Notes: generated from the letters alone by a model not told the origin. Counted from the stretch's first letter, positions 52,645 to 61,218 are shown. The stretch is 64,000 nt of DNA from CAZEKB01 sp964512225 (GCA_964512225.1 CAZEKB010000031.1:1-64000), one strand, 5' to 3'. Numbers and translations: made by a program.

Positions 52645-53493
52645 ATGCGGTTCGGTCGCTGGCAGGTCACGACGCTCGACGACGGCCTCTTCAGGCTGGA
52701 CGGCGGGGCGATGTTCGGCGTGGTCCCGCGGGAGGTGTGGGCCCGCCGGAGCCCCCCCGACGCGCGGAACCGCGTCGCGCTGCAGGCGCGCGTTCTGCTC
52801 CTGCGCGACGGCGACCGCACCGCCCTCGTGGACGTGGGCATGGGCAGGCACTGGTCGGACGTGGAGCGCGACCGCTTCGGGGTCGCCGCGAGCGGAGGGG
52901 TGGCGGCGGCGCTGGCCGAGCACGGGCTCGCGCCCGCGGACGTGACCGACGTCGTCCTGACGCACCTCCACTTCGACCACGCGGGGGGCCTGGTGGTGCG
53001 CGCCCCGGACGGCTTCGGGCCCGCGTTCCCTGCCGCGACCGTGCACGTCCAGAGGCGCAACTGGGCCTGGGCGCACGCCCCGACCCGGCGGGACCGCGGG
53101 TCCTACCGCGCGGAGTGCTGGGCGCCCTACCGGGAGGGGGACCCCCGGCTGCGGCTCCTCGACGGCGACGGCGAGGTGCTCCCCGGGGTGGAGGTCTTCG
53201 TCTGCGACGGGCACACCGTCGGGCAGCAGCTGGTGCGCGTCCCCGGCGGTCCCGACGGCGCGGCCCTGCTGTACCCGTCGGACCTGCTCCCCACGGCCGC
53301 TCACCTGAGCCCGGCGTGGGGCATGGCGTACGACCTGCAGCCGCTCGTGCTCCTCGAGGAGAAGGAGGCGCTCCTGGCGCGCGCCGAGCGAGAGGGCGAG
53401 TGGGTGGTCTTCGAGCACGACGCCGACGTCGCAGTGGGCCGCGTCGGCCGCGACGCGCGGGGGCGCAGGGCGGTGGTGGAGACCCCGACGTAG
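52645..53493 (+). CDS. MBL-fold metallo-hydrolase
   Basis: A 282-residue protein from ATG 52645 with GGAGG upstream. The metallo-beta-lactamase zinc motif is THLHFDHAGG (HxHxDH, residues about 112-121), preceded by VDVGMG; DGHTVGQQ supplies a later His and YPSDLLP an Asp. It is closest in pattern to AHL-lactonase/glyoxalase-like hydrolases that cleave esters, lactones or thioesters. Cytoplasmic, no leader. Substrate not decidable. Divergent from the PilZ gene. Confidence 0.8.
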   Translation: MRFGRWQVTTLDDGLFRLDGGAMFGVVPREVWARRSPPDARNRVALQARVLLLRDGDRTALVDVGMGRHWSDVERDRFGVAASGGVAAALAEHGLAPADVTDVVLTHLHFDHAGGLVVRAPDGFGPAFPAATVHVQRRNWAWAHAPTRRDRGSYRAECWAPYREGDPRLRLLDGDGEVLPGVEVFVCDGHTVGQQLVRVPGGPDGAALLYPSDLLPTAAHLSPAWGMAYDLQPLVLLEEKEALLARAEREGEWVVFEHDADVAVGRVGRDARGRRAVVETPT

Positions 53494-53564
53494 ACCGGGC
53501 CCGCTCCACGAAAGAACAACATCCTCGGTGAGTCGCGGCAACAACCCCCATCTAGCGTGTCTGG

Positions 53565-54302
53565 GTGACGAGTTCGCTTCCCGGAGGCCCCGCGCGGGCC
53601 CAGCACGGCCAAGGGATGGCCGAGTACGTCATCGCGATGATCGCCATCGCGATCGTCGTGCTGGCGATCGTCGTGATGTTCGGGGGCAAGATCAAGAGCC
53701 TGTTCACCGTCGCGGACGCGGAGATCGCGACGCTCGGCGCCGCGGACCTCGGGGTCGGCGGCGGCGGCTCGGACGGCTCGGACGGCTCGGACGGCTCGGA
53801 CGGCTCGGGCGGCGGCTCCGGCGAGGACGGGGGCGGCGACGGCGAGGCCGGCGAGGACGGCTCCGGCGACGGTGAGGGCGGCGGCTCCGGGGGCTCGGAC
53901 CCCTTCGGCGGCGGCGGCTCGGGCGGGAGCGGCTCCGGGGACGGCTCCGGCGGGTCGGGCTCGGGATCGGGCTCGGGCGCCCGGGGCGGGGGCGGCGACG
54001 GCGGCGGCTCGTCCTCCGGCGACGGCCAGGCGAGCCTCGACGGCGGAGGGTCGGGCAGCTCCGAGAAGACGGCGAGGCAGGCTCGTCTGGACGAGCGGCG
54101 GGCTCGCGAGTCGGCTCAGCGGGACGAAGCGAGCCGCTGGGAGGCGAAGGCGAGGGCCGCCGAGGCCGATGAGCGGGCCCGGGCGAACGCGTCCAAGGGC
54201 GGCTTCGGCATGAACCTGATGCGGTTCCTGCTCATCGCGATCGTCCTGGGCGGGCTGGCGTTCATCGGCCGGTCCGCGGTGGGGATCATCGGGGGAGACT
54301 GA
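53565..54302 (+). CDS. Flp-pilin-like protein with Gly/Ser/Asp-rich stalk and C-terminal membrane helix
   Basis: A 245-residue protein from GTG 53565. The start GQGMAEYVIAMIAIAIVVLA matches the type IVb (Flp/Tad) pilin processing site and core helix. Normal Flp pilins end soon after, at 50-80 residues. Here a Gly/Ser/Asp-rich low-complexity stalk of about 110 residues follows (four exact 9-bp repeats encoding GSD at 53766-53801), then a charged helical stretch (RQARLDERRARESAQRDEA) and a C-terminal membrane helix (LMRFLLIAIVLGGLAFIG). No tad genes are adjacent. Possibly an anchored pilin or a membrane-tethered rod. Confidence 0.65.
   Translation: MTSSLPGGPARAQHGQGMAEYVIAMIAIAIVVLAIVVMFGGKIKSLFTVADAEIATLGAADLGVGGGGSDGSDGSDGSDGSGGGSGEDGGGDGEAGEDGSGDGEGGGSGGSDPFGGGGSGGSGSGDGSGGSGSGSGSGARGGGGDGGGSSSGDGQASLDGGGSGSSEKTARQARLDERRARESAQRDEASRWEAKARAAEADERARANASKGGFGMNLMRFLLIAIVLGGLAFIGRSAVGIIGGD
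53766..53801 (+). repeat. Four 9-bp tandem repeats in pilin-like gene
   Basis: GGCTCGGAC occurs four times in a row and encodes Gly-Ser-Asp. Copy number could vary without shifting the frame. Confidence 0.8.
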
Positions 54303-54326
54303 GCCGCAGGTCCCCGAAGCCGGTGA

Positions 54327-54332
54327 TACATT
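54327..54332 (+). promoter_or_regulatory. Candidate -10 box of the radical SAM gene at 54340
   Basis: TACATT, 7 nt before ATG 54340, no Shine-Dalgarno between; leaderless start likely. Confidence 0.35.
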
Positions 54333-54339
54333 GCCCCGG

Positions 54340-55752
54340 ATGAGGATCATCCTGAGCACGGCGCCCGCCCGCTACTGGCAGACGACCAACTTCATGCTCA
54401 CCAACTTCCCCCCGCTGGGGTTGGCGGTGTGCGCGGCGGCCGTGTCCCCGCCCCACGAAGTGATGATCGTCGAGAACGCGAAGCACCGGTTCAAGTCCCA
54501 CGACCTGTTCAACCACGTGAAGCGCTGGGGCGCCGACGTGGTGGCGTTCACCAACAACTTCTATCCCGACTCGCTCGTCATCCAGAAGACCTGCCGCGAG
54601 CTGAAGGCGGCGTACCCGGGCCTGGTGACCGTCGTCGGTGGTCAGGCGCCGAGCTTCCTCCCCGAGCAGTACATCGAGCAGGGCGTGGACTACGTCGTCC
54701 TCTACGAGGCCGAGGTGACGTTCAAGCGGCTCGTCGCGTACCTCGACGGCACCGGCGACATGGACGTCTCGGAGATCCCGGGCATCGCCTGGCGGAACGA
54801 GGACGGCGAGGCGGTCGTCAACCCGAGGGCGCCCCTGCTGCAGACGTGGGACGACAAGCCGTTCCCCCGTCGGGACCTGCTTCCCTACTACCCGTCGGTG
54901 ACCCGTCGCGGGTACCCGTCCACGGCCATCGAGACCGTCCGCGGCTGCCCCTACCACTGCAAGTTCTGCACGCGCCCCACCTACTGGGGCAAGCACCGCG
55001 ACTACTCCGTCGAGCGCGTCCTCGAGGAGATCGCCATCATCAAGCGGCAGGGCTTCAAGGAGATGATGGTCACCGACGACACGATGGCCTTCAACATCCC
55101 GCGCATGTACGAGCAGTGCGAGGAGATGTGCCGTCGCAACCTCGACATCAGCTTCGGCGGCGCGATCCGCGCCGACACGGTCGTGAAGCACCCGGACCTC
55201 ATCAAGCTCATGCGTCGCGCGGGGCTGTTCTTCGTGAACGTCGGGTTCGAGTCCTACAGCCGCCGCGCGCTCAAGGACATGAACAAGGCGACGACCATCG
55301 ATCTGAATCGCCAGGCCAGCGACATCCTCCGCAAGAACGGCGTGCTGATCCTCGGGTCCCACGTGTACGGGGCGCCGGGTCAGACCGACGAGGACCTGGA
55401 GCTCATCACCCGCGACGGGATGGAGCACTGCGACTTCTTCCGCTTGAACATGTACACGCCGCAGGTCGGCTCGGCGCTCTTCTACGAGATGACCCGCGAG
55501 GGCCGGATGCCGTCGCGGAACCCGGAGATGTTCAACCAGTTCGAGTACCTGTTCGACGACGGCCGAGACCCCCAGGAGATGAAGTGGGGCTTCGTGAAGC
55601 GCCAGCTGCAGTACTACCTGCACCCGGACGTCCTCAAGCACGCCGTCAAGAACAAGACCCCCAAGGAGCGCATCATCCGCCGCGCCTACGTGAGCGCCGC
55701 CATGTTCACCGGCTACAGAACGCTCCGTAAGGTCGGCATCGAGATCATGTGA
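54340..55752 (+). CDS. B12-binding radical SAM protein
   Basis: A 470-residue protein. ATG 54340 is taken over TTG 54331 because MRIILSTAPARYW is the usual opening of this family. The cobalamin-binding domain is residues about 1-150 (PPLGLAVCAAAV, VVGGQAPSF) and CPYHCKFC near 203 binds the cluster. Conserved downstream features are DDTMAFN and GFESYSRRALKDMNK. Such proteins carry out methylations or cyclisations in lipid, cofactor and natural-product pathways. One of five related genes in the window. Its stop is convergent with the yiiX-like gene, 15 bp away. Confidence 0.8.
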   Translation: MRIILSTAPARYWQTTNFMLTNFPPLGLAVCAAAVSPPHEVMIVENAKHRFKSHDLFNHVKRWGADVVAFTNNFYPDSLVIQKTCRELKAAYPGLVTVVGGQAPSFLPEQYIEQGVDYVVLYEAEVTFKRLVAYLDGTGDMDVSEIPGIAWRNEDGEAVVNPRAPLLQTWDDKPFPRRDLLPYYPSVTRRGYPSTAIETVRGCPYHCKFCTRPTYWGKHRDYSVERVLEEIAIIKRQGFKEMMVTDDTMAFNIPRMYEQCEEMCRRNLDISFGGAIRADTVVKHPDLIKLMRRAGLFFVNVGFESYSRRALKDMNKATTIDLNRQASDILRKNGVLILGSHVYGAPGQTDEDLELITRDGMEHCDFFRLNMYTPQVGSALFYEMTREGRMPSRNPEMFNQFEYLFDDGRDPQEMKWGFVKRQLQYYLHPDVLKHAVKNKTPKERIIRRAYVSAAMFTGYRTLRKVGIEIM

Positions 55753-55767
55753 CCGACCCTCTCGGGG

Positions 55768-56376
55768 TCAGCGTTCGTGGATCTTCCGGAGCGACGCGCT
55801 GTCCGCGAGGTCCTGGGGAGAGACGGCGACGTCCGGGGGCATGCCGTCGGGGAAGCGCTTCGCGATGAGCTTCTTCACCGCGGGATCGGTCAGGTCGAAG
55901 TCCGACACGGGGCGCGGTTCGCTCAGCTCGATGCCGAGGCCGCGCTCGTAGGCCTTCCAGACGAGCTCGGAGCAGTAGATGAGATCGTCGGACCACTGGA
56001 AGTACGGGTCGTAGCCCGCGCCCAGGAAGGCCGTCGCGGCCTCGGTGAGGGCCGCCGGGTCCTCGATCTCGCCCTCGAGCCGATAGACCGCGTACTTCCC
56101 GCCCTCGCCCCGCGCCACGAAGTCCTTCAGCGGCACCACCCGCACGGGCTGCACGGCCTCGACGATGCCGGGGCCGTCGTCGCCCGCGACGACCATCCCC
56201 ACGTGGCTCCACTTCGAGCGCGTCGCCTTCTGGACCGCGAGGCTCTGGGCCGACCGCGACGTGTGGAAGACGATGTCGCCCACCGCGGGCTCCCAAGCGG
56301 GCTCGCCCCCCCGAAGGAGCGGGGAGGCGAGCACGATGGAGAGGAGGATGCCCAGCGGCAGGATCGAACGGCGCAT
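55768..56376 (-). CDS. YiiX-like permuted NlpC/P60 peptidase
   Basis: A 202-residue exported protein from ATG 56376 with a leader ending about ASPLLRGG. GDIVFHTSRSAQSLAVQKAT and SKWSHVGMV hold the permuted papain-like His, and YCSELVWKAYERGLG the catalytic Cys, as in the YiiX/YebB-like family acting on peptidoglycan or lipid-like amides. It is 35 bp after arsI on the same strand, hence probably in the ars transcript, although its role is not arsenic related. Periplasmic. Confidence 0.75.
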   Translation of the reverse strand: MRRSILPLGILLSIVLASPLLRGGEPAWEPAVGDIVFHTSRSAQSLAVQKATRSKWSHVGMVVAGDDGPGIVEAVQPVRVVPLKDFVARGEGGKYAVYRLEGEIEDPAALTEAATAFLGAGYDPYFQWSDDLIYCSELVWKAYERGLGIELSEPRPVSDFDLTDPAVKKLIAKRFPDGMPPDVAVSPQDLADSASLRKIHER

Positions 56377-56411
56377 GGACGTTCAACTCCGCAGCGCGGC
56401 TCCCTATTTCC

Positions 56412-56858
56412 TCAGCAGCAGCCGGACCTCGCCGACCCGCCGACCTCCGACGCCGAGGGAGCGCAGCAGCTGGTCGCCGCGGGCGCCGCGGGCGCGCCGT
56501 AGAACCCCTCGGTCGGGCCGTGGGTGGTGAAGTTCTCCCACGGGACGCCGTCCGGGTCGCGCAGCCACGACTTCGTCGACTCCGCGTAGCAGCAGGCCGC
56601 CATCTCGGGGGGCGCCTGGGAGGGGGCGACGCGGTCGTGCAGCGCGTGGACGTCGTCCTCCTCGTCCGCCTGGATCCCGAGGTGATCGAACCCCGGCGCC
56701 CCGCGGGCCACCACGCTCAGGTTCACGGGCGGGTCGTTCGGCATCCACTTGGCGTAGTCGCTCTCCAGGCGGGTGGGCTCCATGCCGAACAGGGTGTTGT
56801 AGAAGGCCACCGACGCATCGAGGTCGGCGACGCGGAGGCTCACGTGCAGTCGCTTCAT
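56412..56858 (-). CDS. arsI: ArsI/CadI-family VOC metalloenzyme
   Basis: A 148-residue vicinal-oxygen-chelate protein from ATG 56858. ArsI cleaves the C-As bond of trivalent organoarsenicals. His5, His59 and a WEN Glu fit the metal ligands, and the vicinal Cys89-Cys90 in AACCYAESTKSWLRDPDG is the arsenic-binding pair. The C-terminus is Cys rich (SCCAPSASEVGGSARSGCC). Longer upstream readings run through arsR and are rejected. It is 25 bp after arsR. CadI (cadmium-induced) is the alternative name within the same family. Confidence 0.85.
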   Translation of the reverse strand: MKRLHVSLRVADLDASVAFYNTLFGMEPTRLESDYAKWMPNDPPVNLSVVARGAPGFDHLGIQADEEDDVHALHDRVAPSQAPPEMAACCYAESTKSWLRDPDGVPWENFTTHGPTEGFYGAPAAPAATSCCAPSASEVGGSARSGCC

Positions 56859-56883
56859 GTCTCTTCTTTCGAGAGGGGGCTGC

Positions 56884-57201
56884 TCAGCAGCAGCCCGGGG
56901 GTTCGCAGGGCTCGGACGCCTCGACGCAGCACTCGCGGACCAGGAAGGTCGCGAGCTCCTGCACTCGACCGAAGTCGGCCGCGTACAGGACGCGCCGCCC
57001 GTCGCGTCGCTTCTCCACCAGCCCCGCCGCTTCCAGGCGGCCCAGGTGGAAGTTGCGACTCGCCGGGGGAAGCCCGGCACGTTCGCTGATCTCGCCCGCG
57101 GGGAGGCCGGCGGGACCGACCCGAACCAGCAGGCGAAACAGCTCGAGCCGACGCCCGTGGGCGAGAGCATCGAGCACATCGACGGCGTCCATCGTTTCCA
57201 T
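56884..57201 (-). CDS. arsR: ArsR-family metalloregulator
   Basis: A 105-residue winged-helix repressor. ATG 57201 is preferred (ATG 57192 possible). The HTH is LPAGEISERAGLPPASRNFH and the wing KRRDGRRVLYAAD. Cys 91, 92, 99, 104 and 105 at the C-terminus (ECCVEASEPCEPPGCC) form an arsenite-responsive site as in some ArsR types. It controls arsI and probably the yiiX-like gene. Operator palindrome overlaps its promoter and start. Confidence 0.88.
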   Translation of the reverse strand: METMDAVDVLDALAHGRRLELFRLLVRVGPAGLPAGEISERAGLPPASRNFHLGRLEAAGLVEKRRDGRRVLYAADFGRVQELATFLVRECCVEASEPCEPPGCC

Positions 57202-57235
57202 ATTTCTAGAATAGTCGAAATATAAGAGTCCGCAA
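57200..57235 (-). promoter_or_regulatory. arsR promoter and operator palindrome
   Basis: Minus strand: TTGCGG (57235-57230), 16 bp, TATTCT (57213-57208), then 6 nt to ATG 57201. An inverted repeat ATATTTC (57200-57206) / GAAATAT (57217-57223) covers the -10 and start codon; the spacing suits an ArsR dimer. A+T-rich against the GC-rich background. Confidence 0.65.
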
Positions 57236-57255
57236 CCCCCGATGAACCCGATCGG

Positions 57256-57281
57256 CGACGGCCCCAGCCGTCGGCTACACT
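57256..57281 (+). promoter_or_regulatory. Candidate -10 and inverted repeat upstream of radical SAM gene
   Basis: TACACT at 57276-57281, preceded by perfect 7-bp arms CGACGGC (57256-57262) and GCCGTCG (57267-57273) that could be an operator. No -35 is obvious. Confidence 0.35.
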
Positions 57282-57313
57282 GCCTGGAACCGCTTTTCAG
57301 GGAGTCCGCGCCG

Positions 57314-58744
57314 GTGCGAATCCTCTACATCCAGAAGGATCCGTTCGTGAACATGGGGGTCACCGCTCTGACCGCGTTCGCGCGGCAGCACGGGCACGAG
57401 TGCCACCTGCTGATCGAGAACGCCGAGTCCGACCTCAAGCGCTCCATCCGCCGGTACGACCCCGACGTCGTGGCGTTCTCCATCACCACGGGCCTGCACA
57501 TCTGGGCCCTGGCCGTCGCCCACGCGGTCAAGAAGTGGTTCCCCCACATCAAGACCGCCTTCGGCGGCATGCACGCCACCTTCTATCCGGAGATGATCGA
57601 AGGCGAAGCGGTCGACATGGTCTGCCGCGGAGACGGCGAAGACGCCTTCATCGAGTGGCTCGACGCGCTCCAGCGCGGTCGGGACCCGTCCAACATCCAG
57701 TCGCTCTGGGTCAAGAACGACAAGGGCGAGATCACTCGCAACCCCCTGCGGACGCTCGAGCAGAACCTCGACAAGTACCCCTTCCCGGACCGGTCGATCT
57801 ACGACCACTACCCGTTCGTGAAGAACCAGAAGATCGAGGGGTTCGTGACCGGGCGCGGGTGTCCCGACAACTGCAGCTTCTGCTTCCACGTGGGGCTCAA
57901 GCGCATCATGAAGGGCCTCGGGCAGTACACGCGACGCAAGTCGATCGAGTACGTCATTTCCGAGATCGAGCACTTCCTCGCCAAGTACCCGCTGCGGCGC
58001 CTCGTCTTCCGGGACGACACCTTCATCGTCCGGTACCACGACTACGTCAAGCCGCTGCTCGCCGAGTATCGAAAGCGCATCGGGATCCCCTTCTCGTGCC
58101 TCATTCGCGCCGACTACATGAACGAGGAGTCGATTCGGGACCTCGCCGAGTCGGGCTGCTTCGCCGTGAAGATGGGCGTCGAGTCCGGCAACGAGTACAT
58201 GCGCAACAAGATCATGCACAAGCACCTCAGCAACGCCGAGATCCTCGAGACGATGCGGCTGCTGAAGAAGTACGGGATCATGGTGCAGACGTCGAACATC
58301 CTCGGCTCGCCCGGCGAGACCCTGGACTCGGCGTGGGAGACGATGGAGTTCAACGCGCGGCTCGGTCCCGAGCACGCTTGGTGCTCGCTCATCCAGCCCT
58401 ACCCCGGCACCACCATGGAAGACCTGGTGATGAAGGAGGGGATGCTCCCGCCCGGCTTCGACCCGGACGAGTTCGAGCAGTCCTACTTCATGGCCACGCC
58501 CGTGGACGTGGAGAACAAGCGGGAGATCACCAACCTCCAGAAGCTGTTCCCCCTCGGGGTCCGCTACCCCTGGATGGCGCCCGTCATCAAGGAAGCGATC
58601 AAGCTGCCGCCCAACCAGGTCTACAACTTCCTGTTCAAGGCCCACTACGCGTACAGCATCTTCCGCATCAACGACATGGAGGTCCTCGACTTCCTGCGGA
58701 TCGGGCTCTACACGAAGAACTACTTCTCTCAGACGTCCTTCTGA
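57314..58744 (+). CDS. B12-binding radical SAM protein
   Basis: A 476-residue protein. GTG 57314 is chosen (AGGGAG 9 nt upstream; VRILYIQKDPF is a typical opening); an earlier ATG would add 24 odd residues. Cobalamin domain about 1-140 with FGGMHATFYPEM; the cluster site is CPDNCSFC near 183. VRIF-like features include MGVESGNEYMRNKIMHKHLS and LGSPGETLDS. Substrate unknown. Its last 16 bp overlap the convergent GGDEF gene. Confidence 0.8.
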   Translation: MRILYIQKDPFVNMGVTALTAFARQHGHECHLLIENAESDLKRSIRRYDPDVVAFSITTGLHIWALAVAHAVKKWFPHIKTAFGGMHATFYPEMIEGEAVDMVCRGDGEDAFIEWLDALQRGRDPSNIQSLWVKNDKGEITRNPLRTLEQNLDKYPFPDRSIYDHYPFVKNQKIEGFVTGRGCPDNCSFCFHVGLKRIMKGLGQYTRRKSIEYVISEIEHFLAKYPLRRLVFRDDTFIVRYHDYVKPLLAEYRKRIGIPFSCLIRADYMNEESIRDLAESGCFAVKMGVESGNEYMRNKIMHKHLSNAEILETMRLLKKYGIMVQTSNILGSPGETLDSAWETMEFNARLGPEHAWCSLIQPYPGTTMEDLVMKEGMLPPGFDPDEFEQSYFMATPVDVENKREITNLQKLFPLGVRYPWMAPVIKEAIKLPPNQVYNFLFKAHYAYSIFRINDMEVLDFLRIGLYTKNYFSQTSF

Positions 58745-59757
58745 GAGGCGGCGGGCTCGGCCCGCTCCACGCGATCACGGCCGCCGCCCTTGGCGAGGTA
58801 CATCGCCGCGTCCGCCCGCTTGAGCAGCCCGTCGGTGCTCTCGCCGTCGCCCCATTCCGCGACCCCGACGCTCACCGTGAGCGTGAGCCGGGTCCCCGCG
58901 ACGTCGATGAGCGTCGCCGCGACCGCGCGACGCAGCCGCTCGGCCGCGATGCAGGCCCCTTCGATGGCCGCCTCGGGAAGCAGCACCGCGAACTCCTCGC
59001 CGCCGAGGCGGCCGACCACGTCCGTCTCCCGGGTGACCTCCACGAGGGTCCGCGCGAGGGCCCGCAGCACCTCGTCGCCCGCGGCGTGGCCGTGGTCGTC
59101 GTTGATCCGCTTGAAGTGGTCGGCGTCGATCATCAGGGCCGACAGCGGCTTGCCGCTCCGGCGCGCGCGAGAGATCTCCCGACGGGCCTCGCGCAGGAAG
59201 TGCGCGCGGCCGAACAGCCCGGTGAGGTCGTCCACTGCCGCTCGGCGCCGCTCTTCGGCGAGCAGGCGAGCGTTCCTCAGGGCGATGCCGACGTGATCGA
59301 CGAGCACCGAGAGCGTCGAGCGGGCGGGCGCGTCGAGGGGTTCGCCCTCCCGACGGATCCACAGGACCCCCACCACGCGGCCCTCGGGCCCGGCCCGAAG
59401 CAGCTCGATCAGCGTGGCCCCGTCGTCCGACTCGCCCAGGGGCATGGAGGCGGCCCCGGGGGCGGGGGTCAGCGCCCCGGCGAGGATCCCGCCCAGCGTC
59501 GACGTGACGACCAACGCCGAGGGGAAGGGGGGCGCCTCGGCGTCGAGGCCGGCGTGGGCCTTGAGCAGCAGTCCGCCCGGCTCGAGGGCGTAGTGCGCGA
59601 CGCCGACGGCCCCGACGAGCCCCTTCAGGGCTTCGGCCGCCTCGGTCAGGATCGCCGCGTCGTCTTCGAGCGCACCGATCCGTCGGGTGTGCTCGTGCAG
59701 CCGCACGAGCATCCAGGCGACGTCGGTCGTCAGTGGCCGCCCCCCGGCTTCCCCCAC
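58729..59757 (-). CDS. GAF-like diguanylate cyclase (GGDEF)
   Basis: A 342-residue protein from GTG 59757. An N-terminal GAF-like sensory domain (about 15-170, ALRNARLLAEERRR at its end) is joined to a GGDEF domain with DDLTGLFGRAHFLREAR, DADHFKRINDDHGHAAGDEV and the active site GRLGGEEF. It makes c-di-GMP from two GTP in the cytoplasm. The start overlaps the stop of the upstream PilZ gene by 28 bp, so producer and receptor are co-expressed. An inhibitory RxxD site upstream of GGEEF is not evident. Confidence 0.88.
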   Translation of the reverse strand: MGEAGGRPLTTDVAWMLVRLHEHTRRIGALEDDAAILTEAAEALKGLVGAVGVAHYALEPGGLLLKAHAGLDAEAPPFPSALVVTSTLGGILAGALTPAPGAASMPLGESDDGATLIELLRAGPEGRVVGVLWIRREGEPLDAPARSTLSVLVDHVGIALRNARLLAEERRRAAVDDLTGLFGRAHFLREARREISRARRSGKPLSALMIDADHFKRINDDHGHAAGDEVLRALARTLVEVTRETDVVGRLGGEEFAVLLPEAAIEGACIAAERLRRAVAATLIDVAGTRLTLTVSVGVAEWGDGESTDGLLKRADAAMYLAKGGGRDRVERAEPAASQKDV

Positions 59758-61136
59758 TCGAACTGCATTTCCTGGGACCGGGACGTCTCGTCCAGCTGGA
59801 GGATCAGCTCGAGGAACTCCTCGTAGAGCAGCCGGTCGGTGGGCCGCTCGAAGGTCAGGATCTGGACCCCGAATCCTTCGGGCAGCCCGTCCTGCGGTCG
59901 GTCGGTGCTGTGCCAGCGGACCTCGGCGTTGAAGCGCACCGAGACGATCTCGTCGCTGCCCTCGATGGGGAACTCGATGCGCACGATCGCGCCCCTCACG
60001 GGGGGCGCGCCCGACGTGGACAGGAACAGCCCCCGCTTCGAGAAGTTCTGGGCCATGGACAGCGACTTGCGCCCTCGGGCCCAGAATTGGACCTGCAGCG
60101 AGCTCGCGACCCGGGCGTTGCGGGGGACGAGCGACGGAGCCGGGGCCTCGTCCTCCCAGGGCGCGACGGTGCGCTCGAGGTCCGGCGCCGATGTCGTCGC
60201 GGGCGGCGGCTCCTGGGTCTCGTCGGAGCTGGAGACCTTCGGCCGCGAGGCGTCCGACTCCGTCCAGCGGTCGATGGACTCCATCGGGTCACCGAAGCCC
60301 AGGGGCCCGGAGCCGTCCGGGCTCGGGGCGGCGTCTTCGATGGGGGTCGGCGCCTCCGGGGGGGGGCCGAACCCGAACGGGTCCACGGAGTCCCCGCCGA
60401 TGGGGGGAGCGGTGTGGTCGTCCAGGTCCAGGGCGGGGCCGGGCCGGAAGATGTCGTCGTCGCTGTCGAAGCTGCCGGACCCCTGGGTGCCGAACTGGAA
60501 GGACTCGTCCCCGAACGCCTTCTGGGGCGGGGCCGTGCTGTCCGAGTCCGCGAACTGATCGTAGCCGCCGGACAGCCACGGACCGCCGCCCGGGGGGGCG
60601 TCGTCCAGGGGCTCGAGGGCGCCGGGAGGGATCGACTCCGTGGGGGGGCGACGCGAGTGCGGCGGCTTCGTCTCGGGCATGGCCCGGTGGGCGGGGCCGA
60701 GGCGGACGCGGCGTCGTCCGAGGCCGGCGCGCAGGCCGCTGGAGAGGCTCGGGGGCCGACTCGCTTCGGCGGTGGGCATCTCCACCAGGTCCGTCGGGAC
60801 CTTGACCGCCCTCATCTCGCGCAGGCTGCGCGGCACGGAGAGGTCGTCCACGTCCACGCGGGTGTCGAACTTGACGAGCGCGGCCGGTCGCCCCCGCCAG
60901 AGCCCTCCACCGGTCATGAGCTCGACGACGTCGCCCACGACCTCGTGGGTGAGGTTGTCGCTCGGGCGGCGGAAGGTGAGCGTGACGCGGGCGCCCTTCT
61001 CGAGCACGGGCGCGGAGCTCACGGCCGCCGACTGGGTCGCCAACCGGGTGATGAACCCGCGTGCAGACGTCCCATCCGTCGACTGAATGACCACCGGCAC
61101 GAGGCAGGGGGTTCCGTGAAGCGTCGTATTCCGCAA
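59730..61136 (-). CDS. PilZ-domain protein with long disordered linker
   Basis: A 468-residue protein from TTG 61136 (GAGG 5 nt upstream). Residues 1-110 look like a first, divergent PilZ fold (TLTFRRPSDNLTHEVVGDVV). About 130-330 are Pro/Ser/Asp rich and disordered. The C-terminal 120 residues form a PilZ domain of the GLFLST-PP-G type (FSKRGLFLSTSGAPPVRGA, EVRWHSTDRPQDG, GFGVQILTF). It probably reads c-di-GMP made by the coupled GGDEF protein. Target unknown. Confidence 0.75.
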   Translation of the reverse strand: MRNTTLHGTPCLVPVVIQSTDGTSARGFITRLATQSAAVSSAPVLEKGARVTLTFRRPSDNLTHEVVGDVVELMTGGGLWRGRPAALVKFDTRVDVDDLSVPRSLREMRAVKVPTDLVEMPTAEASRPPSLSSGLRAGLGRRRVRLGPAHRAMPETKPPHSRRPPTESIPPGALEPLDDAPPGGGPWLSGGYDQFADSDSTAPPQKAFGDESFQFGTQGSGSFDSDDDIFRPGPALDLDDHTAPPIGGDSVDPFGFGPPPEAPTPIEDAAPSPDGSGPLGFGDPMESIDRWTESDASRPKVSSSDETQEPPPATTSAPDLERTVAPWEDEAPAPSLVPRNARVASSLQVQFWARGRKSLSMAQNFSKRGLFLSTSGAPPVRGAIVRIEFPIEGSDEIVSVRFNAEVRWHSTDRPQDGLPEGFGVQILTFERPTDRLLYEEFLELILQLDETSRSQEMQFEWGKPGGGH

Positions 61137-61177
61137 TCCGACCTCGGGCGGCGAAGAAGCCGCGAAGAGAGTCCCCG

Positions 61178-61183
61178 AGTCTA
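61178..61183 (-). promoter_or_regulatory. Candidate -10 box of the PilZ/GGDEF operon
   Basis: TAGACT on the minus strand, 41 nt before TTG 61136; same hexamer as upstream of recD2. Confidence 0.3.
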
Positions 61184-61218
61184 TCAGTCGGGAGGGGGCG
61201 AGGCCCCGGCGGGCGAGC

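Noticed and set aside
36176..57315. Identical 15-mer GGAGTCCGCGCCGGT at 36176-36190 and 57301-57315
   Set aside because: Expected by chance for a 15-mer in GC-rich DNA of this size; contexts differ.
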